NCBI RefSeq assembly: GCF_037975245.1
Contig: NC_092569.1
Location: forward strand, 3,964,001 to 4,028,000
Direction: 5' to 3'
Source: Apostichopus japonicus
Taxonomy: Eukaryota; Echinodermata; Holothuroidea; Aspidochirotida; Stichopodidae
DNA: 64,000 nt
In this document: piece after piece, positions 45,660-57,544 of the stretch
Numbering within the stretch: position 1 is the first letter of the stretch
How the letters are laid out: the number at the start of each line of letters is the position of its first letter
The notes under the pieces: model-generated
Database searches by the model: none
The model's input: the letters and a program-made list of their open reading frames with translations, nothing else
What the model was told of the DNA's origin: nothing
Program-made: the position numbers and the translations under genes

Positions 45660-45790
45660 GTGTGGTCATTCTTTGCCCGCATTAGATGTAGTTTTCCAGA
45701 AGCTGCTTGAAGGAGAGCACAATAGAGGCAGATTTGAGCTCTGATGGTACTTGTCTTGGTAGTTTATTCCAGGCTAGAGACAATATTTAT
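45660..45790 (-). pseudogene. possible LINE C-terminal remnant at the Gypsy 2 insertion site
   Basis: The minus-strand translation contains WNKLPRQVPSELKS and SIVLSFKQLLENYI. This resembles the WN.LP..V..S.S...FK..L ending of animal LINE reverse transcriptases. Gypsy element 2 is inserted directly beside it. Short and degraded, so uncertain. Confidence 0.35.
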
Positions 45791-45794
45791 AACA

Positions 45795-46186
45795 TGTAGA
45801 GTCCGAGGGCTTGACAACGGACAGACTTTGAACACAAAACACAGAAACAAGAAAATACATGTGCACACTCTGAGGGTCTGGGAGGCTCTGCCTTACTTCT
45901 TTATTCAGTCTTACTAACTAGACTGCTTGTCTAGCTATTTACATAACATAAATGCATAAGAACAATGTACCATTGATAGGAGGAATGTAGCATGTACCAT
46001 ACCAACTATAGACCACTGGTCTAGCTATTAACATAATATATGCATAAAGAACAATATACCATTGATAGGAGGAATGAACTGAATACAGTACTATGTCCAC
46101 CTGGTATACATATGTAAACTGACACACATACTTCTTAAACATAAGAGGGCCAGTGCAAGCCGCATAAGTAATAAGCTATCTCTACA
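45795..46186 (-). repeat. 3' LTR of Gypsy element 2 (392 bp, full)
   Basis: TGTAGAGATAGC..GGACTCTACA in the minus direction. It includes an internal block of about 292 bp absent from the other LTR. Confidence 0.9.
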
Positions 46187-46200
46187 ACTCCCCCCGCCCC
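46187..46200 (-). other. polypurine tract of Gypsy element 2
   Basis: GGGGCGGGGGGAGT in the minus direction, directly abutting the 3' LTR. Confidence 0.8.
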
Positions 46201-46223
46201 AAAGCACCCCTTTTTCCAAAAAA

Positions 46224-48380
46224 TTACCAGAACAACTTCAATTGGTCCACATGGGCCAGCCTAGTTTCCCCCGACTTCTCCTCTCGTATACGAAATGTCA
46301 CTGGAGAAACCTGCCCAGAAACAATGTAAGGTCCCCTCCATTTTGGTGCTAGTTTTGCAGAAAACTGTTTTCTTAAGTTTGATAAAGCATGTGATCGGAG
46401 TGCCACCACATCACCCACTCTGACCATAGACTCTTCCCTCTTTCTATCATACTGCCCTTTATTGACCTTTGTCTGGCGTTCCATCTTCTGTTTTGCAACT
46501 GCCCACATGGCTTCCTTATCCCTTACTACCTTGCTATCACTCCCCACCCATTCTCCAGGTCCTTTCAGGGTACGGTTAAGAAATAACTCTGCTGGTGAGA
46601 ATCCAGTGGAATCATGTACATAGGAATTAAGGGCAAACATAAACTCTGGTACCAACTCATCCCACTCTGTATGATCACCCTTCATAAAACAGCACAACAT
46701 AGAAACTAAGTTTCTATTAACCCTCTCAACCCAATTGGCCTGAGGATGATAGGGGCTTGTAAATGACCTCTTTACACCCCAGAGAACACATACTTGGGCC
46801 ACCTTCTGTGAAATCATTTGTGGTCCATTGTCAGAGACTAGAGTATTACAAGCCCCCCAAGTACAAAATAATTGTCTAATTACGGCTGCTAAAATGTTAC
46901 CAGTTGCCCTTCTGAGTGTAACTAAGAAGGAAAACCTTGAAAAATGATCTGTCAATACCAGTATATATAATTTGCCCTCTTTACTTTCTGGGAAGGGGCC
47001 CAAAAGATCCATAGCCAGAATATCCCATGGACACCTGCTCACAGTAGACTGCATATACCCTGATGATTTTCGATACACTGGTTTAGTCAACTGGCAAATC
47101 CTACATCGTTTGATGAACTTTTCAACAGAAGATTTCATACTCTTCCACCAAAATTTCTCCCTTATTTTAGAAATTGTCTTTCTTACACCTAAGTGGGGGC
47201 ACGTAGGTGAACAATGGTAGTGATTGATAACTTCATTCACTAACTGATCCGGGACTACAACTCTTTGCCCGGCTGGCCCGATTTTGTACTTTAGTAGGTC
47301 TTCCTCCATTACATAACCTGGCATGCCAACATCTTCAACATTACCCTGCTTTAAACCTTGCCTAATGGTCGACAACCTCGAATCATCTTGTTGTTTCAGA
47401 AGGAACTGATTCTCATCTGGAAGGACACAACTCTTAATGCTACGTTCTACACACTCGTCACTTTCAGCTAACGCTGCCTGTGAGATCCCAGAAGAACACT
47501 CAGCACAGTGATAATTGTCTATTTTATCAACTTCCTCCTTGCTCAGACCTAGACATACCCAATGGAACCACCTATCACAATTCTCACACTGGATCCAAAA
47601 TATCTTTGACGAAGGATCCCCTTTGCAATCCGGATGAAAACATACATTTTGGTCATAATTAACCACACCTATCACTGCTCTAGAGAGTGCATCTGGGACA
47701 ACATTTTGAGACCCCGGCCTATAATGAATGATATAATCAAATTCCTGAAGTCTCAAAGCCCACCTCATTAGTCTTCCTTTTAATGCCTTTGCGCGCAGCA
47801 TCCACACTAACGCTTGATGGTCCGTATACACTACAGTGCTTGAACACTCCAAATAAGGCCGCCATTTCTCTAATGCCCAAATTACAGCTAAACACTCCAG
47901 TTCTGTGGCTGAATAATTTCTCTCCGCATGACTCAATGCCCGAGAAGCAAATGCTATAACTCGAAGCTCACCTGCATGATTGACTTGCATTAAGGTCGCC
48001 CCTAAACCTACACCACTAGCATCAGTATGGACTTCAAATTGCCTACTACAATCAGGAATACTAAGGGACACAGCCCGGGCTATCTCCTCTTTTAATTGCT
48101 CAAATGCATTTTGGCACTCCCCTGACCAATCCCATCTTATATCTTTCCTTCGCAAGTTGTTAAGAGGTTCCACCAGTGTGGCATAATTTGGAATGAATTT
48201 AGAACACCACCCACTCAAGCCCAAAAAACGCTCAAGTGCTTTTTTGTTTGTCGGTGAAGGAAACATCTCAACTGCCTCACTTTTAGAAGGATCCAAATTA
48301 ATGCCGTCTCCATTAATAACATACCCCAAAAATTTAACCTCCTTATACACAAGATGACATTTAGCTGGATTTAAAACTTC
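46224..48380 (-). pseudogene. pol: Pol fragment: RT end-RNase H-PHD-integrase, Gypsy element 2
   Basis: An open frame of 708 codons from 48350 (a GTG; the frame enters a few codons earlier as LNPAKCHLVYKEV). It begins after the RT active site at KFLGYVINGDG. RNase H follows with HTDASG (D110), TELECLAVIWAL, YTDHQAL and PDALSRA. A C4HC3 PHD finger lies at residues 237-285. Integrase has H..HLGVRKT..C-RI-C, D448, D507 and E542 (WVERVNR) and ends in WRGPYIVSG (GPY/F). Integrase residues look intact. It is called a pseudogene because protease and the RT core are deleted upstream and no proper start exists. Confidence 0.9.
47496..47642 (-). other. PHD finger domain within Gypsy 2 Pol
   Basis: 49 residues with Zn ligands C-x4-C, then FWIQC-EN-C, DRWFH-WV-C and YH-C-AE-C (C4HC3 order). 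The tryptophan two residues before the third ligand and the WFH..C.G core match PHD fingers that read histone H3 tails. It lies between RNase H and integrase. Confidence 0.85.
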
Positions 48381-48850
48381 TCCCTGTACGTATCTGGAGT
48401 AAGCTGAAATGCTGCCAACAATGCATCTTTAATTACAACATAACTTTGTTTCTGACTTTCATTTAAAATGTGGAAAGCTTTCTGTGCCTTGCCAGTCAAG
48501 TATGGTTCCAATAGAATAGGCCATCTCTTCGAAGGAATTTCTTGGCTATTACAAAGTCTTTCAAACGTAGACAAATAGCATTCTAAATCATCTTCAGCAC
48601 CGAGGGGATGCAAGCCTTCCAACCTGAACTTGACAATGGGTGGATTAACACTCATTTTTGGTGAAAATTTTGAAGTCACATCAGACAAATTTGGTATAGT
48701 CTGAAGAGCCTTAACCCTCTCTTCCTTGGTTTTCAAAACTTTTAAATCTAAGCAATAGTTCTCACATAGCTCTTTAATATACTCTGCTAACATGTACTTA
48801 AGATGGGGATACCTCTCAGTCTCACTATCCTGTTTAGTTTTGCCCTCCAT
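48371..48850 (-). pseudogene. gag: truncated Gag, Gypsy element 2
   Basis: 159 codons from the ATG at 48850, with LTGKAQKAFHIL and ALLAAFQLTPDTYREKF typical of Gypsy-type Gag. It is cut off at the deletion junction and closed by a chance TAA. No zinc knuckle remains. The frame extends upstream without another ATG. Confidence 0.85.
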
Positions 48851-48994
48851 GGTGACAGCTCCTTGGCAGTAAAACAGGTAGAAGAGTATAACAGCAAAAT
48901 GAACCCCAGTGCTTCCAAGATAACACATCAATATAGAGTTCCAACACCTAAGCCTTAACAAAAATTAGTGTCAATGGATACATGGTATACCAAC

Positions 48995-49010
48995 CCTGCC
49001 GACTACGCCA
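48995..49010 (-). other. primer binding site of Gypsy element 2
   Basis: One base after the 5' LTR, TGGCGTAGTCGGCAGG in the minus direction, complementary in style to a tRNA 3' end. The tRNA is not identified. Confidence 0.65.
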
Positions 49011-49011
49011 T

Positions 49012-49111
49012 TGTAGAGTCCGAGGGCTTGACAACGGACAGACTTTGAACACATACTTCTTAAACATAAGAGGGCCAGTGCAAGCCGCATAAGTAATAAG
49101 CTATCTCTACA
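49012..49111 (-). repeat. 5' LTR of Gypsy element 2 (100 bp, internally deleted)
   Basis: The outer 41 and 59 bases match the 3' LTR exactly. The middle of about 292 bp is missing, with ACAC at both break points in the full copy, which suggests deletion between short direct repeats. Confidence 0.9.
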
Positions 49112-49260
49112 AACAGTCTTTAGGGCTTTGAGAGTTTTATAGCTCAAATCATGAGAGGTACAAGTTGCTCGTGCAGTGCAGTCCTACAAGATGAAGAAAG
49201 TTACCAGACATAATGCCATGAGTTTCTTTTATAAATTATAAGGTGATGAGCCCTGCTTTC

Positions 49261-50516
49261 ATCATCATCATCATCATCATCATCAACTTCGATGCTGTTG
49301 GCCAAAGGCCATTTCATCGCTCCACAGAAAAGTAAACTCCACAAATTAAACTCCAGAAGTTACAGTTGAAAATCAAACACTCCAGGTTTATCCTTCCAGA
49401 ATGAATCAAGCCTCGATTTAAAACAGTTCAAAGAGGGAGAATTAACAACATGTTCTAGCAAAGAATTCCAATAACTAGTAGATCTCTGCATAAAATTCTT
49501 TTGACGAAGCGAAGTGTTCACTCTAGGTTTAACTAACTTGTAGGAGTGACCCCTCGTAACTGATCCATGTGATCTTATAAACAGGTCATGGTTAGAAATT
49601 ATCAATCCATTCAGATACTTACATACAAACACCATATCACCTCTCAAACGTCTATGTGACAAGGAAAAAAGGTTCAGTTCTCGGAGTCTCTGTTCATAGG
49701 GCAGACTACATAATCCTGGCACTAATTTAGTTGCTCTGCGTTGCACAGATTCTATAGCCTCTGTTTCCCGACGATAAATAGGTGACCAAGCTGGCTGACC
49801 ATACTCCAAAACTGGTCTCACTAAGGCCTTATAAAGAAGCAACACGGTGTCTCTATCTAAATACCTAAAGGTCCGTCTGATTATTCCTAGAATGCTGTTG
49901 GCTTTGGAAACAATTGACGCAACATGCTCCCTACGACTTCTAAACTTTGGCTACCTCCATCATACTTTGGCATAGTGTAATGATATTCCAGATAAGAACA
50001 ACCAACTCGAAGAACATGACATTTATGCAGGTGAAAGTGAAGTTGCCAAGTCACCGACCAGTTGTACATATTATCAATGTTATTTTGCAGAACATCACAG
50101 TCCCTTAACGAGTGCACAGCTTTATATAGTTTGGTATCATCCGCAAAAATTTTCACACTACACCCAGCAACGCTAGATGGCAGATCATTAATATACAGAA
50201 GGAACAGGATAGGACCAAGTGGATCCCTGAGGGATTCCACTTGTAATGTCAGCCCAGTCGGAAAGACTCCCTTCAACGCACACTCTCTGTTTACGCCTAT
50301 ATAAAAATTATCTAATCCACTGTAGCAAATCACCTGTAATTCCATATGACCTCACCTTGCCAGCAATCGCTCATGTGGGACCTTGTCGAATGCTTTCATA
50401 AAGTCTGTGTAAACAACATCAATACCGCTGCCATCATCCAGGGATTTGGTCCAATCATCCAAAACATCAATGAGTTGTGTGACACTTTGGTCCCATGTTA
50501 TTGTCTGTATTTCTAA
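49261..50516 (-). pseudogene. CR1-like LINE, 5'-truncated and frameshifted
   Basis: In the minus direction the frames give VYTDFMKAFDKVPHERLL, then GPILFLLYINDLPSS, the RT box FADDTKL, LYKALVRPVLEYG, RRETEAIESVQRRATK and FSLSHRRLRGDMV. At least two frame changes (near 50345 and 49850-49887) break it. After the stop at 49360 comes a short 3' UTR with the palindrome TGGCCTTTGGCCA and a (GAT)n tail at 49261-49284, typical of CR1-group LINEs. The endonuclease and the 5' half are absent. Confidence 0.88.
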
Positions 50517-50720
50517 ATTATACCACTTCCCAGTTGATATCTACAAGCATATTGTGAACAGTGCTGGTGCAAAGATCTGTAGGCCTTAGCCCTTACTGTA
50601 GCTTATTTGTACAACAGGCGCCCAAATGTAAGGGACTTTATACTATACAACATTTAGGTACTACTGTAGTTTAGAATCTGTAAACTACCAAAAAGTATTT
50701 GTCAAGACAAGTTAGAGGAC

Positions 50721-50958
50721 TAAAAGGCAATAAAGACTCGCCCCAAACCGCGTGCCGCACTCTGAAAAAGTTAACTTTCCGTTGCTTGCAAGTGAACTTT
50801 TATGCTTGTCGCAACAAAATGCAGACTATAATGAAACATGATACCTTGTTATCTTTAGCTGGACCTGAGATGTCCATCGCTGTATCGTTTGTATACTGTG
50901 CCGTGGGTATTGAACGCAGCTGTATGTACTGACTGTACACTTGTAGTGTCTAATTACC
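50721..50958. repeat. unclassified interspersed repeat R1, copy 2
   Basis: Colinear with 31446-31700: GACTCGCCCCAAACC, AGTTAACTTTCCGTTGCTTG, CAAAATGCAGAC and GTGTCTAATTACC. It lacks the AGGGAGTTCTCCCTGC segment of copy 1. Confidence 0.75.
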
Positions 50959-51514
50959 CTCATTAGCCTCATTCTGAAATCTAGACCTACAAGGAATAGT
51001 AGGCTAGTTCTAACCAGTAACCTATCCCTGATTATGAAACATCATCATCTAATTAGGCAACCCAATATGATAATTTGGCTCTTGACTGAAATGTCAGTCT
51101 TGAACAAATTTTTCCATATCACCGTAGCAACACACTAGTAACAGAATGTTCAACTTGTTTTGCTCCACCATATGAATCTATTTAAGTTCGTTGTATTACC
51201 CAAAACTCATTTCAAAAGTATGAATTTATAACATGTCCATTTCCCCGGGTGACATAAATGTAGAGTCTGCACGAGCTATCCTAGTTGTAGGTTGAACTTC
51301 CTGATGCATTATATAAACCACTGAGAATATTTCAGGACAATCTACGGGTTACTTTTACTTCATTTTGGACTACAAACAATACTAGTATCTTACATTTTAG
51401 CACTGTATATATAGGCACAGTACATGCCTAGCATTGTTATGTTATTCATGATGTCTTTAATTATGCTTTGAGGCTAGTGTTGTTTGGACGTTCCTGGTTA
51501 ACTGTTAGATAATA
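50959..51514. other. non-coding, no recognisable feature
   Basis: No coding or repeat structure seen. Confidence 0.4.
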
Positions 51515-51697
51515 TGGGTTTTTTCATCTGAGAGCAATCCCTAATTGTCCCATCTGAAATGACTTTCTAACTTGAAACAGATTCCAAAGTTTGAGTTAAA
51601 ATGTTGAATTGGAAGCCAGCCGATGGGAAAGTTGTAATCCATAATCCCTGGCGGGCTTCTCCCACATTCTTGGTCGTAGACATAACTGCCTGATTAC
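51515..51697 (+). repeat. SINE family 2, headless copy
   Basis: Shares GGGTTTTTTCATCTGAGAGC, ACTTTCTAACTTGAAACAG-type blocks, AATTGGAAGCCA, ATCCATAA and GCGGGCTTCTCCCAC with 26177-26350. The tRNA-like head is absent. Confidence 0.7.
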
Positions 51698-53234
51698 AAG
51701 GAAGATGTCAGTTCGAGCAGCAAACTGTACACTACTGTACTTGCAATTAGAGACCCGATAGTCTCTACTTGTATATATGTATATACTGATTATTGCATAT
51801 CATTTATTATATATGAGTATATTAATTTACTAATAATCATGTCATAAAATATAAATTAATGATGATGGTACAAATAAACTTGAACTTGAACTTGCAATCC
51901 AGCTCAAACAGACAATGCACTATAACCGCACACAGTCTGCAAATATCAGAGAATTATAAGAAATATATTTATTTAAAGTACAGCTATTAACATGTACTGC
52001 TAAACCAGTAGGAAGGCCTGTGACTACCTTGCTTGGAAAAATAAAGTTGCAATTTAAGGACGTTAACATTAACAATTTCGAGGAAGCAATAAACCTTGCG
52101 CAAGATCGTGATACGTGGCGGAGGTTAATCACTGAGCATGTCGGATAGACGAGACTCAACTTACTACTACTACTGCTACTATTAATAAACATACTCATTT
52201 GATTTACAAAGACAATACAATCTCGGATTGATCTTTTTAACTAAATAATCCATGATGTGTGGCTGTGCCAAGCAACTTAAGCAAGACATACATCAAACAG
52301 TACACACCAATATACAGTAGTACTTTTAATTTGATTAATTAGCCCATGGAGTACAAAGTACATTTATCCTAATGTGAAAATTCAAATCTCTTTTGTTGTC
52401 TTAACATTACATTCATGAGAGTTGTATATCACAATACAACACAATGCATATAGGTCTATTATTTTGTTATCATTTCCATTTTTAATTATTAAAGCTAATC
52501 AGGGCACTTATCATCTGCATATTGAATTTATGGGCAACTAAGTTTCTATAACCGAGCATCTGAAGTGTGTACACAGTCGACCAAATGGGGCTTGAAAACC
52601 GTGAGATATTAGAAGTTAGGATAATATTTAACTCACAATTAAAAGACATGTGCATGTAATCCTCAAATGTTGCATTCCGCTGTGTGGATGTATCAGATAT
52701 CCATAAAAAGTAAGTAAGTAAGTAAGTCAACTTTATTGAATCCCAGAAGGAAATTACATATCTGTGGTGAGCAATACAATAAATGATACACAATACAAAG
52801 AACATTGATACAATGAATGATACAAAATACAAAAAAACATTAATAACATACAACAGTTAAATGCAGTCTAAACAAAATATACACTAACTAGCTCCAACAG
52901 CGCAACTAAGTGGATCCGCCACCCCCCCCCCCTACCTCGTGAAGTTCTTGTCGTGAATACTAATGGCAGTGCCTTGAAAAGGAAGAACGATGTCTATTTG
53001 TGTGTGACGGCAGCCACCTCAATCTACCGCTACGAACAATGATATGGCTGGTTTGATGATTGTGCAATGGGTGACTGTGATCTTTCCACACGGACAAAAA
53101 GAGATTATTTGTGACACTCATATGTGTCATGTAACTTGTTGCCAAAAAAAACTGTAAAAGATTCATGTAACCATTCATTGAAATCACCTGACATATTCAA
53201 AATAATGAAAATGCCATAATCTTCTTAACATCAT
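51698..53234. other. non-coding
   Basis: Includes an (AAGT)n microsatellite at 52708-52727, followed by an ACTTTATTGAATCCCAGAAG stretch that looks like a dispersed repeat end. No gene is supported. Confidence 0.45.
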
Positions 53235-54852
53235 CCTTGACATAGTGGCAGCTCTCTTTATATGGCATCACTCTTTGAAATAATGGCAGCTCTCTTATAT
53301 GGCATCACTGATCACTCTTTGACATAGTGGCATTTCTCTAATATGGCATCACTCTTTGACATAGTGGCAGCTCTCTAATATGGCATCACTCCTTGTTATA
53401 ATGGCATTTCTCTAATATGGCATCACTCCTTGATATAATGGTAGCTCTCTAATATGGCATCACTCCTTGACATAGTGGCAGTTCTCTAATATGGCATCAC
53501 TCCTTGTTATAATGGCAGCTCTCTAATATGGCATCACTCCTTGACATAGTGGCAGTTCTCTAATATGGCATCACTCCTTGTTATAATGGCAGCTCTCTAA
53601 TATGGCATCACTCCTTCACATAGTGGCAGTTCTCTAATATGGCATCACTCCTTGTTATAATGGCAGCTCTCTAGTATGGCATCACTCCTTCACATAGTGG
53701 CAGTTCTCTAATATGGCATTACTCCTTGTTATAATGGCAGCTCTCTAATATGGCATCACTCCTTGACATAGTGGCAGTTCTCTAATATGGCATCACTCCT
53801 TGTTATAATGGCAGCTCTCTAATATGGCATCACTCCTTCACATAGTGGCAGCCTGGCAGGTCTCTAATATGGCATCACTCCTTGACATAGTGGCAGCTCT
53901 CTAATATGGCATCACTCCTTGACATAGTGGCAGTTCTCTAATATGGCATCACTCCTTGTTATAATGGCAGCTCTCTAGTATGGCATCACTCCTTCACATA
54001 GTGGCAGCTCTCTAATATGGCATCACTCCTTGACATAGTGGCAGTTCTCTAATATAGCATTACTACTTGTTATAATGGCAGCTCTCTAATATGGCATCAC
54101 TCCTTGATATAATGGTAGCTCTCTAATATGGCATCACTCCTTGACATAGTGGCAGTTCTCTAATATGGCACCACTCCTTGTTATAATGGCAGCTCTCTAG
54201 TATGGCATCACTCCTTCACATAGTGGCAGTTCTCTAATATGGCATTACTCCTTGTTATAATGGCAGCTCTCTAATATGGCATCACTCCTTGTTATAATGG
54301 CAGCTCTCTAATATGGCATCACTCCTTCACATAGTGGCAGCCTGGCAGGTCTCTAATATGGCATCACTCCTTGACATAGTGGCAGCTCTCTAATATGGCA
54401 TCACTCCTTGACATAGTGGCAGTTCTCTAATATGGCATCACTCCTTGTTATAATGGCAGCTCTCTAATATGGCATCACTCCTTGTTATAATGACAGTTCT
54501 CTAATATGGCATCACTCCTTGACATAGTGGTAGCTCTCTAATATGGCATCACTCCTTGTTATAATGGCAGCTCTCTAATATGGCATCACTCCTTGACATA
54601 GTGGTAGCTCTCTAATATGGCATCACTCCTTGTTATAATGGCAGCTCTCTAATATGGCATCACTGCTTGACATAATGGCAGCTCTATAAAATGGCATCAC
54701 TCCTTGACATAGTGGCAGCTTTCTTATATGGCATCACTCCTTGTTATAATGGCAGCTCTCTAATATGGCATCACTCCTTGACATAGTGGCAGCTTTCTTA
54801 TATGGCATCACTCTTTGTTATAATGGCAGTTCTCTAATATAGCATCACTCCT
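53235..54852. repeat. 37-bp satellite array, ~43 units, with higher-order structure
   Basis: Unit GACATAGTGGCAGCTCTCTA followed by ATATGGCATCACTCCTT, period 37. GACATAGTGG, GTTATAATGG and CACATAGTGG monomer types often alternate as 74-bp dimers. A unit with the 8-bp extension CAGCCTGG occurs at about 53850 and again 489 bases later, which equals 13 monomers plus 8. Confidence 0.95.
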
Positions 54853-56209
54853 GCAGTTTATAGATACTCTAAAGGAGTTACTTATAACGCAGATCTCTTC
54901 TCAAGTTTGTTAGAAATGGTTTGGGTTTGTTTCTCCTTTTGTTAATTTGCATTTCGAGGAGCTGCACCCATAGATTTTTATAAGCACAGTGTCTCGAGCT
55001 ATTAGCAACGGTCGTTAGAAAACAATCTAATTACAGCCATCTCCTAGCCTTAATTATATAATTTAATTTGGTTGTAGCATCAGGTCAACCGTGTAATTAG
55101 GATATGTACTTATAATCATGAACTTTAAATAACTGTTTCTTGCAGCACGCAGTTTTGTGTGCACGTCAGCCCAACTGTACAGTACTGTATATATCTATAT
55201 AACGCAAGTTATGCACCAGGAGAGTACAGTAGGTCCCTATTCAACCGACAACGTTTGGTGTCAATTCACACACAAGTTGTTAGGCAACAACTGACTCCAT
55301 CCATATTTTCAATTCAGAGCTGTTTGCATCGGACTGAACAAACATTGGCTATTGACTTTATTAGAGCTGGATCGTGGCTGTTAACGTTCGTTTGTCTTTT
55401 TCGGTGGAGCATAAAATCAAATTTGATTTCATATTCATTTCCTGATTGTCATTGATTAAGAAATTAGAGGACAGGTCTGACTAGATGGTTGATGCGGGCT
55501 GTCATCAGGTTTGTGACATTGATCCTCTTTTAGTGTCAAGGCCCAGGTTTTCATTCTTTTACTAACTGTACAAGAACAATTAGACGTGATCATACAAGTT
55601 AATTAGAAATAGGGTTTTCAGTGAAAGAGCTAAAAAACTAAGCTTAAAAGTTGCTAGCAAACATGATAAAAGGACCTACTGTAACTGGTATGTTGAGGTG
55701 TCTGAATATGGATACACCGTATGTGAATTTTCGAAATGGGTATTCCAGCTTTTGAAAGATACTGAGCACTGTTAACTAGGGACTGACATAAATCCATTTA
55801 TTGATTGATTGATTGATTGTCGGTTATTTGCTGTTTATGCCTATAACCTCGCCCCCATCTGAGAGCTCTGCCTTGCATGCCCGCCTTACCATCCTCCCGG
55901 GAGTGGCCCATCTTACATCCTCCAGGGAGTGGGGACATCCCTGGGTAAGAACACCAGGCCAGTCTACTAATTGTGTTTTCACGGAATAGGTTAACAAACA
56001 CCATAAATATTTGCGACACAAAATTATTTGCTGCACATGTTGGATTAATCACTTCACTAAGCTCTCACTATTTAGACAAAGTGAAATGGATGAAAACAAC
56101 AAACAATTCCCACCTATGTCAGTTGGATATATGAGAGTCATTTAAATGTGGTTATTGCAGTACTCTACACGGCTCATTTTATTAAACATCAATGAAACAT
56201 TTCTAGATG
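54853..56209. other. non-coding
   Basis: (GATT)n at 55800-55818. Open stretches here are short and unsupported. Confidence 0.4.
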
Positions 56210-56705
56210 CTGGATGATATGAAGCATAGTGTTCATGAATCAACATACTTTATAGTGTTTAGTGTACATGAATGTTGATTAATGTTAAACTGAGCTATCA
56301 TTTTTCCATGCTGGTCTGTATAAGCTACTTCATTGGTCTGCATTTCAACATATTGTCTAACTGGTCTGTAAGTACATTATAGTGTTCATTAATACACAAA
56401 CTGTATAGTGTATAATATTCATGAATGTTAATTGATGTTAAACTGAGCTGCCCAATGTTCCATGTTGGGCTGTATACAGTAGGTTACTTCGCCGGTCTGC
56501 ATAAACATACTACTGTCGAACTGGTCTGAAAGTACATTATAGTGTTCATGAATACACAAACTGTATAGTGTATAATGTTCATGAATGGTAATGTTAAACT
56601 AAGCTGCCCAATGTTCCATGTTGGTCTGTTTAATTTAATTAACTGGTCTGCAAAAACATACAGTACTACTGTAGAACTGGTCTGAAAGTACAGTATAGTG
56701 TTCAT
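56210..56705. repeat. tandem repeat, ~160-bp unit, ~3 copies
   Basis: TACATTATAGTGTTCATGAA, ACACAAACTGTATAGTGTAT, TTAAACTGAGCTGCCCAATG and ACTGGTCTG blocks recur at spacings of about 160 and 156. Confidence 0.8.
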
Positions 56706-56989
56706 ACAAGTGTGCAACATTTTGCAAGCTTGTATTGTAATTTACTGTTTTGTTTTCTACACTTATCCTTGACCAGATATATCGTCAAATGTGATTCTAC
56801 TCTCAATGAACTGCTTGTACATACTGGGTGTCTGGGAGGCAAAGGTCAACTGCAGAATCCATGACAGATTTACTCTTGGAAACGACGACGTTGACTGTTT
56901 AAGGTAATTATGTAATTTTTGTTTCCAAGCACCGATCACCCTCTTCACAGTCTGGAATATTGCCATGCTTAGCCTAGTAAGTCCTGTAT

Positions 56990-57305
56990 TATATATAATA
57001 ATAATAATATTTGATTTTTATATTGCGCTTTACACCAGCGATAGGTCTCAAAGCGCTTTACAGACATTATATTACCCCTGGTCAATGATAACATGTCCCA
57101 GAGACAATCCCTCCAGTCAGCAGCAGTTATATACTGTGCCTAATGACAAATTACCTCACAGGTACCCATTTAACCCCTGGATGGAGAGAGGCAAGTGAGA
57201 TAAAGCATCTTGCCCAAGGACACAACATAATGAACTAGGCATGAACCGAACCAGCAATCCTTGGATCACGAGTCCGACGCCTTAGCCAATTGGCCACCAC
57301 GCTCT
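56990..57305 (-). repeat. tRNA-derived SINE, family 1, full-length
   Basis: In the minus direction it starts GCGTGGTGGCCAATTGGCTA (A-box-like), followed by GGCGTCGGACTCGTGATCC and a B-box-like GGTTCGGTTC. The body is GTTGTGTCCTTGGGCAAG, CATCCAGGGGTTAAATGGG and AAGCGCTTTGAGACC, with an (ATT)n tail at about 56995-57010. Confidence 0.85.
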
Positions 57306-57544
57306 CAATACATATCATGTATCGTACAATTCCCAAGTTTCTCTTCAAGAGATTGGCCTTTTTAATAACTAGTATTCTACGACAAATCATGTTTCAACTT
57401 CATGCATAGACTTGCCATGCTGTTGAAAAACACTTATAACAGGCTTTAATTGACCAGATAAAAACAATCAGTGCATGTCGGTGTATGAGTAGATCTAAAT
57501 GAGCCGGTCGGTCGCGTCAAAATGATCCCTCTCACCGTGTCTCA

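Larger units (their letters stand above)
45795..49111 (-). mobile_element. defective Ty3/Gypsy element 2 with PHD finger
   Basis: Minus-strand element flanked by the 4-bp duplication AACA (45791-45794 and 49112-49115). The 3' LTR is 392 bp and the 5' LTR only 100 bp; the two agree over the shared ends. The interior runs from a truncated gag directly into the end of RT, then RNase H, PHD finger and integrase. The C-terminal gag, protease and RT catalytic core are missing. The element cannot transpose by itself but is recent, as the shared LTR parts show no differences. Confidence 0.92.

Noticed and set aside
52482-52853. 123-codon hydrophobic minus-strand frame
   Set aside because: Read through an AAGT microsatellite and an ACTTTATTGAATCCC repeat; hydrophobicity reflects AT content.
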